Assembly: GCF_937858865.1 (NCBI RefSeq)
Contig: NZ_CALLYO010000430.1
Span: 1-14,395 of the forward strand
DNA: 14,395 nucleotides
Direction: 5' to 3'
Origin: an uncultured Amaricoccus sp.
GTDB lineage: Bacteria; Pseudomonadota; Alphaproteobacteria; Rhodobacterales; Rhodobacteraceae
Shown here piece after piece: positions 1 through 6,355 of this stretch. How positions within the stretch are numbered: position 1 is the stretch's first letter; every line of letters starts with the position of its first letter. The notes beneath the pieces were generated by a model. It worked only from the letters and a program-made list of their open reading frames with translations, did no database searches and had not been told where the DNA came from. The translations under genes were made by a program, and so were the position numbers.

Positions 1-2291
1 AGGCCGTTGTCGGTCAGCCGCCCGGCATAGTCGAAGACGCGGTAGATGCCGGGATCGAAGCTGCCGCCGGGGCTCGTGGTCACGTCGAGCGTGCCGTCGA
101 GCGTGAGGTCGCCGCCCACGACGGTGAGGTCGTTGAGCGCGCCGCCCGGCACGTTGGCCTGGCCGAAGGCATAGTCGAGGATCGCGCCGGGGCCGAGCGC
201 GAGCGCGCCGTTGATGGTGAGCGTGCCCGGTGCCGTCCCGAGATCGCCCGGCGCCAGCCGCGCCCCGCCGGCGAGCGTCACGTCGCCGCCGATCGTCCCC
301 TTTCCGCCGAGCGTCGCGCCCGCCCGCACCTCCGTCGCCCCGGTGGCGCGCGTCTGGTCGCCGTTCACGTAGAGCCCGCCCGCCGCCACCAGCGTGGCGC
401 CGGAATGGGCGTTGTCGCCGGTGAGCCGCGTCGCGCCGCTCCCGGCCTGGGTGAGGGTGCCGGCGCCCGAGACGACCCCCGACACCTCGATCCCGTCCGA
501 CCGGTCGAAGACGAGGGCGCCGGCGTTGGCCACGTCGCCGGCGAGCGAGCCCGAGGTCCCGCCGTCGCCGACCCGCAGCGTGCCGGCGGCGATCGTGGTG
601 CCGCCGGCGTGGCTGGCGGCGCCGGTCAGCACCAGCGTCCCCGCCCCTGTCTTGGCGAGCGCGCCGGCACCGGAGATGGCGCCGGCCTGGACCAATTCGG
701 TCCCCGCGAGCGTCTCGAAGCTGCCGCCGCCCGCGCCGAGCGTGGTCGCGCGGTTCATCGCGATGTCGGCGGTGGTGCGCAGCCGGCCGCCGGCGAGGCC
801 GAGCGGGCCGTTCGCCGCGCCGAGGTTCGCGTCCTGTGCGATCTGCACCGTGCCGGCGTCGATTTGCGTGCCGCCGGCGTAGCTGTTCGCCCCGGCGAGG
901 ACGAGGGTGCCGCTGCCCGCCTTGGTGAGCTTTCCCGCCCCGCTCACCGCGCCCGTCGCGGTCAGGGTGGTCGCGCCGGTCGGCTCGAAGGTGCCGCCGC
1001 CGGCGAGGAGCGTGGCGGCGCGGGCCATGGAGAAGGTCGCGGTCGTGCGCAGCGCGCCGCCGTCGAAGGAAAGCCCGCCGCTCGCCGCGCCGAGCGCCTT
1101 GTCGGCGGCGACGGCGAGGGTGCCGGCCTCGATCCGGGTGCCGCCGCTCCAGCCGTTGCCCGCTGCGGCGGCCGGCGCGAGCGTGGTGACGCCCGTTCCG
1201 GTCTTCTCGACGACGCCGGTGCCGACGATCTGGCCCTCGTAGGTGCCGCTGTCGTCCTGGACGAAGCGCAGCCGGCCCTCGTTGCGGATGTTGTCCTGGT
1301 TGGCGGAGGTCGTCGGCAGGCTCTGCGCCCTCGCCTCCAGCGTGCCCTCCGGGCCGATGTCGATGCCGGCGGCATAGCCGCCGTTGTTGCCGGTCAGCGC
1401 CAGCGTGCCGCGGTTGACGGCGGTGGAGCGGAAGCCGCTCAGGCTGCCGGTGATCGCCCAGCGGCCGAGGCCGTCCTTGGTCAGGGTCTGGAAGTTCGCG
1501 AGCGCGCCGGCCAGCGTGTCGCTCGAGCCGAGGGCGCCCTGCAGGGTGAGGTTGTTGTTGCCGGCACCGCCGTCGATGCTGCCGGTGACGGTCGAGCCGG
1601 CGAAGAAGAAGAGGTTGTCGTCGCCGCCGGCGAAGATGAGGTCGCCCTCGACCCGGGCGCCGGTCTGGTTGAGGAAGTCGATGCCGAGCCCGCCGTTGGT
1701 GCCGATCACCGGGCCGCCGTTGACCTGCTGGATGGTGCCGTGGTTGTCGACGACATTACGCGGCCCCGTCTTGACCTCGTCCTCGAACCAGATGGCGGCG
1801 CTCGACTGGGCCGAGATCAGCCCGTGGTTCTCGATCCGGTTGCCGGTGCCGTGGACGTTGACCGCCTCGGCGCGGTTGTCGGTGCCGCGCTGGATCACCC
1901 GGGCGCCCTCGCCGATGACGAGGATGCCGTTGCTGTTGAACTCGATCGGCTGCTTGCCGGTCCCGAAGAGGCCGTCGCCGCCGGCGCCGGCGTTGCCCTG
2001 GACGAGCGCGCCGGGCGCCAGCGTGATGCGCGCGTCGTCGCCGAGGCTGATCGCGTTGCGGTTGGTGACGACGATCTCGGCCCCGCCGAGCACCTCGACC
2101 GTGCGGCCGTGGTCGCCGCGGCCGGTCCCGACGGTCGTGGTGTGCGGGTTGGGCGCAGCCGTGTCGCAGGTCACGACGGTCGTCCCGATGCAGGCGGCGA
2201 GCGCCGGACCTGCCGTCGGCGCCTGTGCGAGCGCGGCGAGAATCAAGGGCAGGGCACTCGAAGCCTTCAGCCCCGGGCGGGTCAGTGTCAT
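1..2291 (-). CDS. Autotransporter adhesin with PATR-type beta-strand repeats, N-terminal part (cut by window edge)
   Basis: The frame is open from the ATG at 2291 to the window edge, giving 763 complete codons and no stop. Residues 1-32 form a signal peptide (basic start, then a hydrophobic stretch ending ALA before AC), consistent with Sec export. Two cysteines follow at about 34 and 42, as is common near the start of such passengers. Residues 50-350 are Gly/Asn-rich beta-helix-like sequence. Passenger-associated repeats of the form SGAGxLxKxGSGTLxLxG then GGTxIxAGTL occur near residues 357 (degenerate), 450, 540 and 608. The last visible part (about 725-763, GGDLTLDGTLDV, YRVFDYAGRLT) resembles the region just before the C-terminal beta-barrel. 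The barrel itself is not visible. By family knowledge this is type V secretion: the passenger is displayed or released at the cell surface. The start is supported by GGAG at 2302-2299, 7 bases upstream. The bound ligand is unknown. An opposite-strand ORF across it is a composition artefact. Confidence 0.9.
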   Translation of the reverse strand, partial: MTLTRPGLKASSALPLILAALAQAPTAGPALAACIGTTVVTCDTAAPNPHTTTVGTGRGDHGRTVEVLGGAEIVVTNRNAISLGDDARITLAPGALVQGNAGAGGDGLFGTGKQPIEFNSNGILVIGEGARVIQRGTDNRAEAVNVHGTGNRIENHGLISAQSSAAIWFEDEVKTGPRNVVDNHGTIQQVNGGPVIGTNGGLGIDFLNQTGARVEGDLIFAGGDDNLFFFAGSTVTGSIDGGAGNNNLTLQGALGSSDTLAGALANFQTLTKDGLGRWAITGSLSGFRSTAVNRGTLALTGNNGGYAAGIDIGPEGTLEARAQSLPTTSANQDNIRNEGRLRFVQDDSGTYEGQIVGTGVVEKTGTGVTTLAPAAAAGNGWSGGTRIEAGTLAVAADKALGAASGGLSFDGGALRTTATFSMARAATLLAGGGTFEPTGATTLTATGAVSGAGKLTKAGSGTLVLAGANSYAGGTQIDAGTVQIAQDANLGAANGPLGLAGGRLRTTADIAMNRATTLGAGGGSFETLAGTELVQAGAISGAGALAKTGAGTLVLTGAASHAGGTTIAAGTLRVGDGGTSGSLAGDVANAGALVFDRSDGIEVSGVVSGAGTLTQAGSGATRLTGDNAHSGATLVAAGGLYVNGDQTRATGATEVRAGATLGGKGTIGGDVTLAGGARLAPGDLGTAPGTLTINGALALGPGAILDYAFGQANVPGGALNDLTVVGGDLTLDGTLDVTTSPGGSFDPGIYRVFDYAGRLTDNG

Positions 2292-2331
2292 TGCCGTGCT
2301 CCGATAACGAATCGCGGTAGACTACCCCCCG

Positions 2332-2350
2332 CGCCCACCTATAGTGGGCG
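2332..2350. repeat. Perfect inverted repeat upstream of the autotransporter (possible operator)
   Basis: CGCCCAC (2332-2338) and GTGGGCG (2344-2350) are exact reverse complements separated by five AT-rich bases. The loop carries the TATA-like hexamer that is the best -10 candidate for the autotransporter gene. There is no T-run after the repeat on the minus strand, so it is not a convincing terminator for dapE. A repressor or activator site is an inference. Confidence 0.45.
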
Positions 2351-2364
2351 TTTGGGCCGATCAA
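2338..2364 (-). promoter_or_regulatory. Candidate promoter of the autotransporter gene
   Basis: On the minus strand TTGATC (2364-2359) could serve as -35 and TATAGG (2343-2338) as -10, with a short 15-base spacer. This is the only TATA-like site in the 117-base gap between dapE and the adhesin start. The implied leader is about 40 bases. The short spacer makes this tentative. Confidence 0.3.
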
Positions 2365-2408
2365 TCGAGAATTGTGACGGAGCAGCAGGAAAAGCGCAGC
2401 GGTTGTAT

Positions 2409-3545
2409 TCAGGCCGCAAAGTAGTCGGAGAGGATACGGGTGTAGACGGCCTTGAGCGCCTGGATGTCGGCGACGGCGACATGCTCGTCGACCTGGTGCA
2501 TCGTGGTTCCGACCAGGCCGAACTCGACCACCGGGCAATGCGCCTGGATATAGCGCGCATCGGAGGTGCCGCCGGTGGTGGAGAGCTCGGGGGTCACCCC
2601 GGTCTCGGCGGCGACGGCGCGGGCGACGAGGTCGGTGAAGGGGCCGGGCGCGGTCAGGAAGCTCTCGCCGGAGATCTGGAAGCGGGCGGCGATGCCGATG
2701 CCGAACTCGGCGGCGACCCGGTCGGCCTCCTCCTCGATCCAGGCCGAGAGCGCGGCGCCGCTGTGGGCGTCGTTGAAGCGGATGTTGACGGCGGCGCGCG
2801 CCTCGGCCGGGATGACGTTCGTCGCCGGGTTGCCGACGTCGACCGTGGTGATCGCCAGCGTCGAGGGGCCGAAGTGCCGCGTGCCCTTGTCGAGCCGGTG
2901 GCTGGCGAGCCGGTCGAGCAGCCGCACCAGCGCCGGGATCGGGTTCTTCGCCCGCTCGGGATAGGCGGAATGGCCCTGCTTGCCGTAGGCGGTCAGCCAG
3001 GCGGTCAGCGAGCCGCGGCGGCCGATCTTGATCGTGTCGCCGAGCCGCTCCGGGCAGGTGGGCTCGCCGACCAGGCAGTGGTCGAACCGCTCGCCGTTCG
3101 CCGCCATCCAGTCGAGGATCGCCGGCGTCCCGTCGACGCTCTCGCCTTCCTCGTCGCCGGTGATGGCGAGGGCGATGCTGCCCGCGGGCGGGGTCGCCGC
3201 CACGAAGTCGATGGCGGCGGCGGCGAAGGCGGCGACGCCCGACTTCATGTCCGCCGCGCCCCGGCCGTAGAGCCGGCCGTTCTCGACGGCGGCGGCGAAG
3301 GGCGGGTGGCGCCAGGCGGCCGGGTCGCCGGTCGGCACCACGTCGGTGTGGCCGTTGAAGCCGAAGACCGGCCCCGCGCTGCCCCAGCGGGCGTGGAGGT
3401 TGGCGATGCCGCCGCGGTCGGCGCGGCGGGTGACGAAGCCCGCGCCCGCCAGCAGCGCCTCGAGGAGCCGGATCGCGCCCCCCTCCTCCGGGGTCACCGA
3501 GGGGCAGCGGACGAGGGCGGCGGTCAGCTCGACGGGGTCGGTCAT
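2409..3545 (-). CDS. dapE: Succinyl-diaminopimelate desuccinylase
   Basis: This cytoplasmic M20-family metallohydrolase removes succinate from N-succinyl-L,L-diaminopimelate in the lysine/diaminopimelate pathway, feeding peptidoglycan and lysine synthesis. The 378-residue length is normal for DapE. Visible metal-site motifs are GHTDVVP (His66), [10 protein letters not shown] (Asp99), GDEEGES (catalytic Glu132 and Glu133), VGEPT (Glu161) and a C-terminal MHQVDEH histidine. The substrate-binding GGTSDARY motif typical of DapE precedes it and favours DapE over ArgE or CPG2 relatives. The ATG at 3545 is chosen because GGAGG lies 8 bases upstream and the protein then starts as homologues do; an in-frame extension to 3644 has an Arg/Pro-rich N-terminus unlike the family. 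It is the last gene of the clpS-led run, 58 bases after the unknown gene. Confidence 0.95.
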   Translation of the reverse strand: MTDPVELTAALVRCPSVTPEEGGAIRLLEALLAGAGFVTRRADRGGIANLHARWGSAGPVFGFNGHTDVVPTGDPAAWRHPPFAAAVENGRLYGRGAADMKSGVAAFAAAAIDFVAATPPAGSIALAITGDEEGESVDGTPAILDWMAANGERFDHCLVGEPTCPERLGDTIKIGRRGSLTAWLTAYGKQGHSAYPERAKNPIPALVRLLDRLASHRLDKGTRHFGPSTLAITTVDVGNPATNVIPAEARAAVNIRFNDAHSGAALSAWIEEEADRVAAEFGIGIAARFQISGESFLTAPGPFTDLVARAVAAETGVTPELSTTGGTSDARYIQAHCPVVEFGLVGTTMHQVDEHVAVADIQALKAVYTRILSDYFAA

Positions 3546-3603
3546 GGGGCGGGCCTCCGGGCGGCGAGAGGGCGAAGGGCGAGGATCACGCGCGAAACTA
3601 TCA

Positions 3604-3996
3604 TCAGTCCGTTGATGTGAAAGCGGTTTCCGAACGGGCGGCATGGAAGTCCTGCGCCCGCGCCAGCTCGGCCGCGTGCCAGGCCGCCGCCTCCGGCCCC
3701 GCGGGGTCGCCCCGGAAGCGGCCGAGCCGGGCGGCGGCCTCGAAGAAGCCGGGCGCCGGCAGCCCGTCGCGGGCGCGGCCGACGACGAGCGCGGCGATGA
3801 ACGGATGGCCGGCCGCCGCGTCCTCCGCCATCAGCGCCTCGAGCAGCCGCGCCACGCCCTGGATGAGCTGCGGCGGGGCGAGGCCGATGCCGAGCGCCGC
3901 CTCGCGGTAGGTGACGGTCCGCCGCTCCGCCGCCGCCCGGCACAGGCTCTGCCGCAGCCTCGTCCTCGCCGGCTGCCCGGCGCCCGCATCCGGCAT
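3604..3996 (-). CDS. Conserved-looking small protein of unknown function (130 aa)
   Basis: I do not recognise a named family. The product is 130 residues, soluble, without signal peptide or membrane segment. Residues 11-58 look helical and include [15 protein letters not shown], which loosely resembles the helix-turn-helix of the alkyltransferase (MGMT/ATL) DNA-binding domain. Residues 62-92 ([12 protein letters not shown] then [16 protein letters not shown]) form a compact motif-like core that looks constrained. The tail (95-130) is Ala-rich and probably helical. The ATG at 3996 follows GGAGG a few bases upstream; a TTG at 4014 is possible but has no visible ribosome binding site. It lies 33 bases after the rsmC-like gene and 58 bases before dapE on the same strand, so co-transcription is likely. 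Third-position G/C bias matches its neighbours, which supports a real, vertically inherited gene. Confidence 0.75.
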   Translation of the reverse strand: MPDAGAGQPARTRLRQSLCRAAAERRTVTYREAALGIGLAPPQLIQGVARLLEALMAEDAAAGHPFIAALVVGRARDGLPAPGFFEAAARLGRFRGDPAGPEAAAWHAAELARAQDFHAARSETAFTSTD

Positions 3997-4029
3997 GGCC
4001 CCTCCGATGCGCAAAGCGCCGCGGGCCGG

Positions 4030-5061
4030 TCAGGTGCGGCGGGGGCGCGCGGCGTGAATGACCTTGTAGGTGCCGTCCTCGCCGAGCTTGTCCCATTCGC
4101 GGAAGGCGTTGGCAAGGACCGCCTCGTAGGGGAGCTGGCGGTTGGCGACGAGGAAGAGCTGGCCCGCCGGCTTCAGCAGGCGGGCCGCGGCGGCGATGAA
4201 GGCGGCCCCGAGATCGGGATCGGCGGCGCGGTCCTGGTGGAAGGGCGGGTTGGTGATGACCGCGTCGCAGGCCGGCCCGCCGTCGAGCCGGGTCACGTCG
4301 CTCCAGTGGAACGCGGCGCGCGGGTCGGCGACGTTCGCCCGCGCGGCGTCGAGCGCCAGCGCCTCGGCCTCGTGGAGGTCGAGCGCCTCGATCGCCGGCG
4401 AGGCGGCGAGCACCGCCTGCGCCAGCCAGCCCCAGCCGGCGCCGAGGTCGGCGACCCGGCCCGAGAGGCGCCCGCCGAGAACGGCGGCCAGCCGGCGGCT
4501 GCCGGGATCGGGATGATCGGGCGAGAACATCCCCGGCGCGGTGAGGAAGCCCTCGGCGTTGCGGCGCGGCGCGGCACCCGCCGCCCAGGCATCGACCGCC
4601 GGCGGCAGCTCGGCGGGACGGACCAGCCAGAGGACGCGCCCGTGCGCCTTGACGAAGGTGCCGGCGGGCGGCAGGGCGCGGGCGACCTGCCGGGCGATGG
4701 CGTCGACCCCCTCGCTCTTCGCCCCCGCGACGGCGAGCGTCCCGCCGGGCGGCAGCGCGCGGAGGCCGAGGGCGATGTTGCCGAGGCTCTCGGCCCGGCT
4801 GCGCGTCAGGTTGACGACGACCATCGCCGGCCCGGCCGCCTCCGGCTCCGGCCGCGCGGTCACGGCATGACCGGCCGCCAAGAGCGAATCGTGCAGCGGC
4901 CGGAAGCCCTGCACGCAGCGCAGCCGCGCGCGCGGCACCATGTCGAGGAAGGGCGAGGGCACGGCGCGCAGCACGAGAATCGCCCCCGCCTCGGGCAGGG
5001 CGAGCGCGCCCGAGGAGACGGCGAGCGCCAGTCGATCGGCCCGGGGCATCGGCGGCGACAT
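4030..5061 (-). CDS. rsmC: Class I SAM-dependent methyltransferase of the RsmC/RlmG type (probable 16S rRNA G1207 methyltransferase)
   Basis: The product has two domains. Residues 1-160 resemble the degenerate N-terminal methyltransferase-like half of RsmC. The C-terminal half carries SAM-binding motif I DLGAGWG at about 205-211, an acidic residue in the next strand (EALDLHEAE) and the catalytic NPPF motif at 271-274, typical of N2-guanine or N6-adenine methylation of RNA. At 343 residues it matches the usual RsmC length. Family knowledge points to N2-methylation of a guanine in 16S rRNA; RlmG-like 23S specificity cannot be excluded. The start is uncertain: ATG 5061 is chosen, with ATG 5049 and a GTG at 5100 inside clpS as alternatives. 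AAGGAG at 5087-5082 overlaps the end of clpS and is the likely ribosome binding site. The stop TGA is at 4032-4030. Confidence 0.8.
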   Translation of the reverse strand: MSPPMPRADRLALAVSSGALALPEAGAILVLRAVPSPFLDMVPRARLRCVQGFRPLHDSLLAAGHAVTARPEPEAAGPAMVVVNLTRSRAESLGNIALGLRALPPGGTLAVAGAKSEGVDAIARQVARALPPAGTFVKAHGRVLWLVRPAELPPAVDAWAAGAAPRRNAEGFLTAPGMFSPDHPDPGSRRLAAVLGGRLSGRVADLGAGWGWLAQAVLAASPAIEALDLHEAEALALDAARANVADPRAAFHWSDVTRLDGGPACDAVITNPPFHQDRAADPDLGAAFIAAAARLLKPAGQLFLVANRQLPYEAVLANAFREWDKLGEDGTYKVIHAARPRRT

Positions 5062-5087
5062 GCGGGGGAACGGGTCCCCTACTCCTT
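5062..5087 (-). promoter_or_regulatory. Ribosome binding site with intervening hairpin at the clpS/rsmC junction
   Basis: The Shine-Dalgarno sequence AAGGAG (5087-5082) lies within the last codons of clpS, 20 bases before the ATG at 5061, which is too far in linear distance. Between them GGGGA (5079-5075) and TCCCC (5069-5065) can pair with a 5-base loop. Folding would leave only 5 unpaired bases between the ribosome binding site and the start. The pairing is seen in the sequence; the function is inferred. Confidence 0.35.
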
Positions 5088-5387
5088 TTCCATGGTGCAC
5101 TGCAGCGGGTGCTGGTTCCGCCGCGAATAGTCCATCACCTGCGTCACCTTGGTCTCGGCGATCTCGAAGGAGAAGACGCCGACGACGGCGAGGCCCTTGC
5201 GGTGGACGGTCATCATGATCTCGAGCGCCTGCTGGTGGCTGGCGCCGAAGAAGCGCTCGAGCACGTGGACCACGAACTCCATCGGCGTGTAGTCGTCGTT
5301 GAGCAGCAGGACCTTGTAGAGCGGCGGGCGCTGCGTGCGCGCGCGTGTCTTGGTGAGCACACCAGTTTTCGGGTCCGACGCAGTCAT
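5079..5387 (-). CDS. clpS: ATP-dependent Clp protease adaptor ClpS
   Basis: ClpS is the N-recognin that hands proteins with N-end-rule destabilising N-terminal residues to the ClpAP protease in the cytoplasm, and it alters ClpA substrate choice. The 102-residue product has a flexible N-terminal tail (1-22) and the ClpS core from residue 23. [10 protein letters not shown] (30-39) contributes to the N-degron pocket and to ClpA binding, and VHRKG (61-65) is the second signature. The length is normal. ATG 5387 is the only sensible start, with a weak ribosome binding site. clpA is not adjacent: the next gene is the rsmC-like methyltransferase. Alphaproteobacteria may carry two ClpS paralogues, and I cannot tell from this window which one this is. 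Confidence 0.95.
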   Translation of the reverse strand: MTASDPKTGVLTKTRARTQRPPLYKVLLLNDDYTPMEFVVHVLERFFGASHQQALEIMMTVHRKGLAVVGVFSFEIAETKVTQVMDYSRRNQHPLQCTMEKE

Positions 5388-5428
5388 CGTGAGTCCAGGG
5401 CGGAAAGCGGGCTTCGATCTATCGTCGC

Positions 5429-5457
5429 ATTATATATGGGAACGGCCGGATTAGAAA
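5429..5457 (-). promoter_or_regulatory. Candidate promoter of the clpS-led unit
   Basis: A perfect TATAAT lies at 5434-5429 on the minus strand within an AT-rich patch of an otherwise GC-rich gap. The -35 region 17 bases further up (TTTCTA, 5457-5452) is a poor match. The implied start near 5422 gives a leader of about 35 bases before clpS. Confidence 0.45.
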
Positions 5458-5480
5458 AGGCTGGCCTGCCGCCGGCGCGC

Positions 5481-5497
5481 GGGGCCGGCGCGGCCCC
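5481..5497. repeat. Short GC-rich inverted repeat between the phasin terminator and the clpS promoter
   Basis: GGGGCCG (5481-5487) pairs perfectly with CGGCCCC (5491-5497) over a 3-base loop. It is not followed by a T-run on the minus strand. It may reinforce the upstream terminator or be a chance product of the GC-rich sequence. Confidence 0.25.
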
Positions 5498-5514
5498 GTC
5501 CGGCGCCGCAAACG

Positions 5515-5545
5515 AAAAGCCCCGGCGACACGGAGGTCGCCGGGG
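5515..5545 (-). terminator. Intrinsic terminator of the phasin gene
   Basis: A perfect 10-bp stem (CCCCGGCGAC at 5520-5529 with GTCGCCGGGG at 5536-5545) with a 6-base loop is followed on the minus strand by CTTTTCG. It starts 72 bases after the phasin stop codon and separates that gene from the clpS unit. Confidence 0.8.
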
Positions 5546-5617
5546 AGAATCAATCAGCACTCTCGCCGGGGCGGACTGCCAGGGAGGACAGCGCCCGCCT
5601 TCGGCGTACCGACTAAA

Positions 5618-6106
5618 TCAGAGGCTGAACGAGCGCAGGGCCTCGGTGGCCTTGGTCACGCGGGCGCCGAGCGGGGCGCTGATGTCCTTGGCGGCGGCGA
5701 CGTAGATCTCGTTCATCTTGGTCGCCTGCGAGACGAAGCCCTCGAACGCGCTCTGGGCGTAGGAGGTCTGCTTCTCGAAGAGCTCGGTGAGGGTCTTCGC
5801 CGAGGCGAAGTCCTGGGCCGCGGCGACACCCTCCTCGAAGGACTTCTTCGAGTAGGCGCTGATCTCGGTGCCGATGCCCTCGGCAGCCTTGGCGGCGATC
5901 TCGGACGACTTCACGAAGGCGTCGACGTTCTCCTGACCGAAGGCGGTCAGACCCTCGAAGCCCTTCGAGAGCTTCTCGAACTGCTCGGTGACGGTCTTCT
6001 GGGTGTCGGCGACGAAGCTCTCGACCTTCGCGGTGGCTTCCTGAACGACGTTCGAGACGTCGAGGGTGGCGTCGGTGGCAGCGGCCTTGGCGCTGGTGCG
6101 GGACAT
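5618..6106 (-). CDS. Phasin family protein (polyhydroxyalkanoate granule-associated)
   Basis: The 162-residue product is rich in Ala, Glu, Lys, Ser and Thr, with no Cys or Trp and no signal peptide, and looks almost wholly helical. The pattern FEKLSKGFEGLTAFGQENVDA... followed by QDFASAKTLTELFEKQTSYAQ is characteristic of Phasin_2 proteins, which coat polyhydroxyalkanoate granules and control their size and number. Amphipathic helices span roughly 15-150. The start ATG 6106 has GGAGAGAG just upstream; longer in-frame extensions run into the promoter and are rejected. It is a monocistronic unit: promoter and terminator are both visible. TGC-rich boxes next to its promoter suggest repression by a PhaR-type regulator. 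No pha synthesis gene is in the window, so the storage role rests on the family match. Confidence 0.9.
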   Translation of the reverse strand: MSRTSAKAAATDATLDVSNVVQEATAKVESFVADTQKTVTEQFEKLSKGFEGLTAFGQENVDAFVKSSEIAAKAAEGIGTEISAYSKKSFEEGVAAAQDFASAKTLTELFEKQTSYAQSAFEGFVSQATKMNEIYVAAAKDISAPLGARVTKATEALRSFSL

Positions 6107-6142
6107 TTCTCTCTCCAGGGTAATCGTGTTTCGATGACCCCG

Positions 6143-6171
6143 ATATAGGGAACCATGCTGCACTGCGTCAA
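6143..6171 (-). promoter_or_regulatory. Promoter of the phasin gene
   Basis: TTGACG (6171-6166) and CTATAT (6148-6143) on the minus strand are separated by 17 bases, a good housekeeping-type match for an alphaproteobacterium. The implied leader is about 30 bases. Confidence 0.6.
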
Positions 6172-6190
6172 GGGCTTTTGCTGCGGTGCA
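6156..6190. promoter_or_regulatory. Paired TGC-rich boxes at the phasin promoter (candidate PhaR operator)
   Basis: Two near-identical direct repeats, TGCTGCACTGCG (6156-6167) and TGCTGCGGTGCA (6179-6190), are spaced 23 bases start to start. The first touches the -35 element and the second lies just upstream. Read on the minus strand the second contains TGC-N3-GCAG, like the TGC-rich sites described for PhaR repressors of phasin genes. PhaR binding here is an inference. Confidence 0.5.
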
Positions 6191-6355
6191 CCATGAATTT
6201 TTTCCGCCACACCCGAGCCCCGCGGCGACGGCCTTCGAAACAAAGGTATTTTCGGCCCCGGACTCGCATGCTAGGCTTAATCCAAAATAAAGCATTCGCT
6301 CGCTAGCGTTTGCGACAACCCGAGGCAAGGCGCGCCCGGCGCGCCGGAGGCAGTG

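Noticed and set aside
1900..2291. Possible CRISPR or short tandem repeat array in the left 2.3 kb
   Set aside because: The repetitive look comes from Gly/Ala/Thr-rich beta-helix codons and degenerate protein repeats; there are no identical direct repeats with uniform spacers.
405..3620. A 1071-residue plus-strand ORF across the autotransporter and dapE
   Set aside because: It spans two well-supported minus-strand genes plus their intergenic gap, has an Arg/Ala/Gly/Asp-rich composition with no domain, and is explained by strong G/C third-position bias removing stops on the opposite strand.
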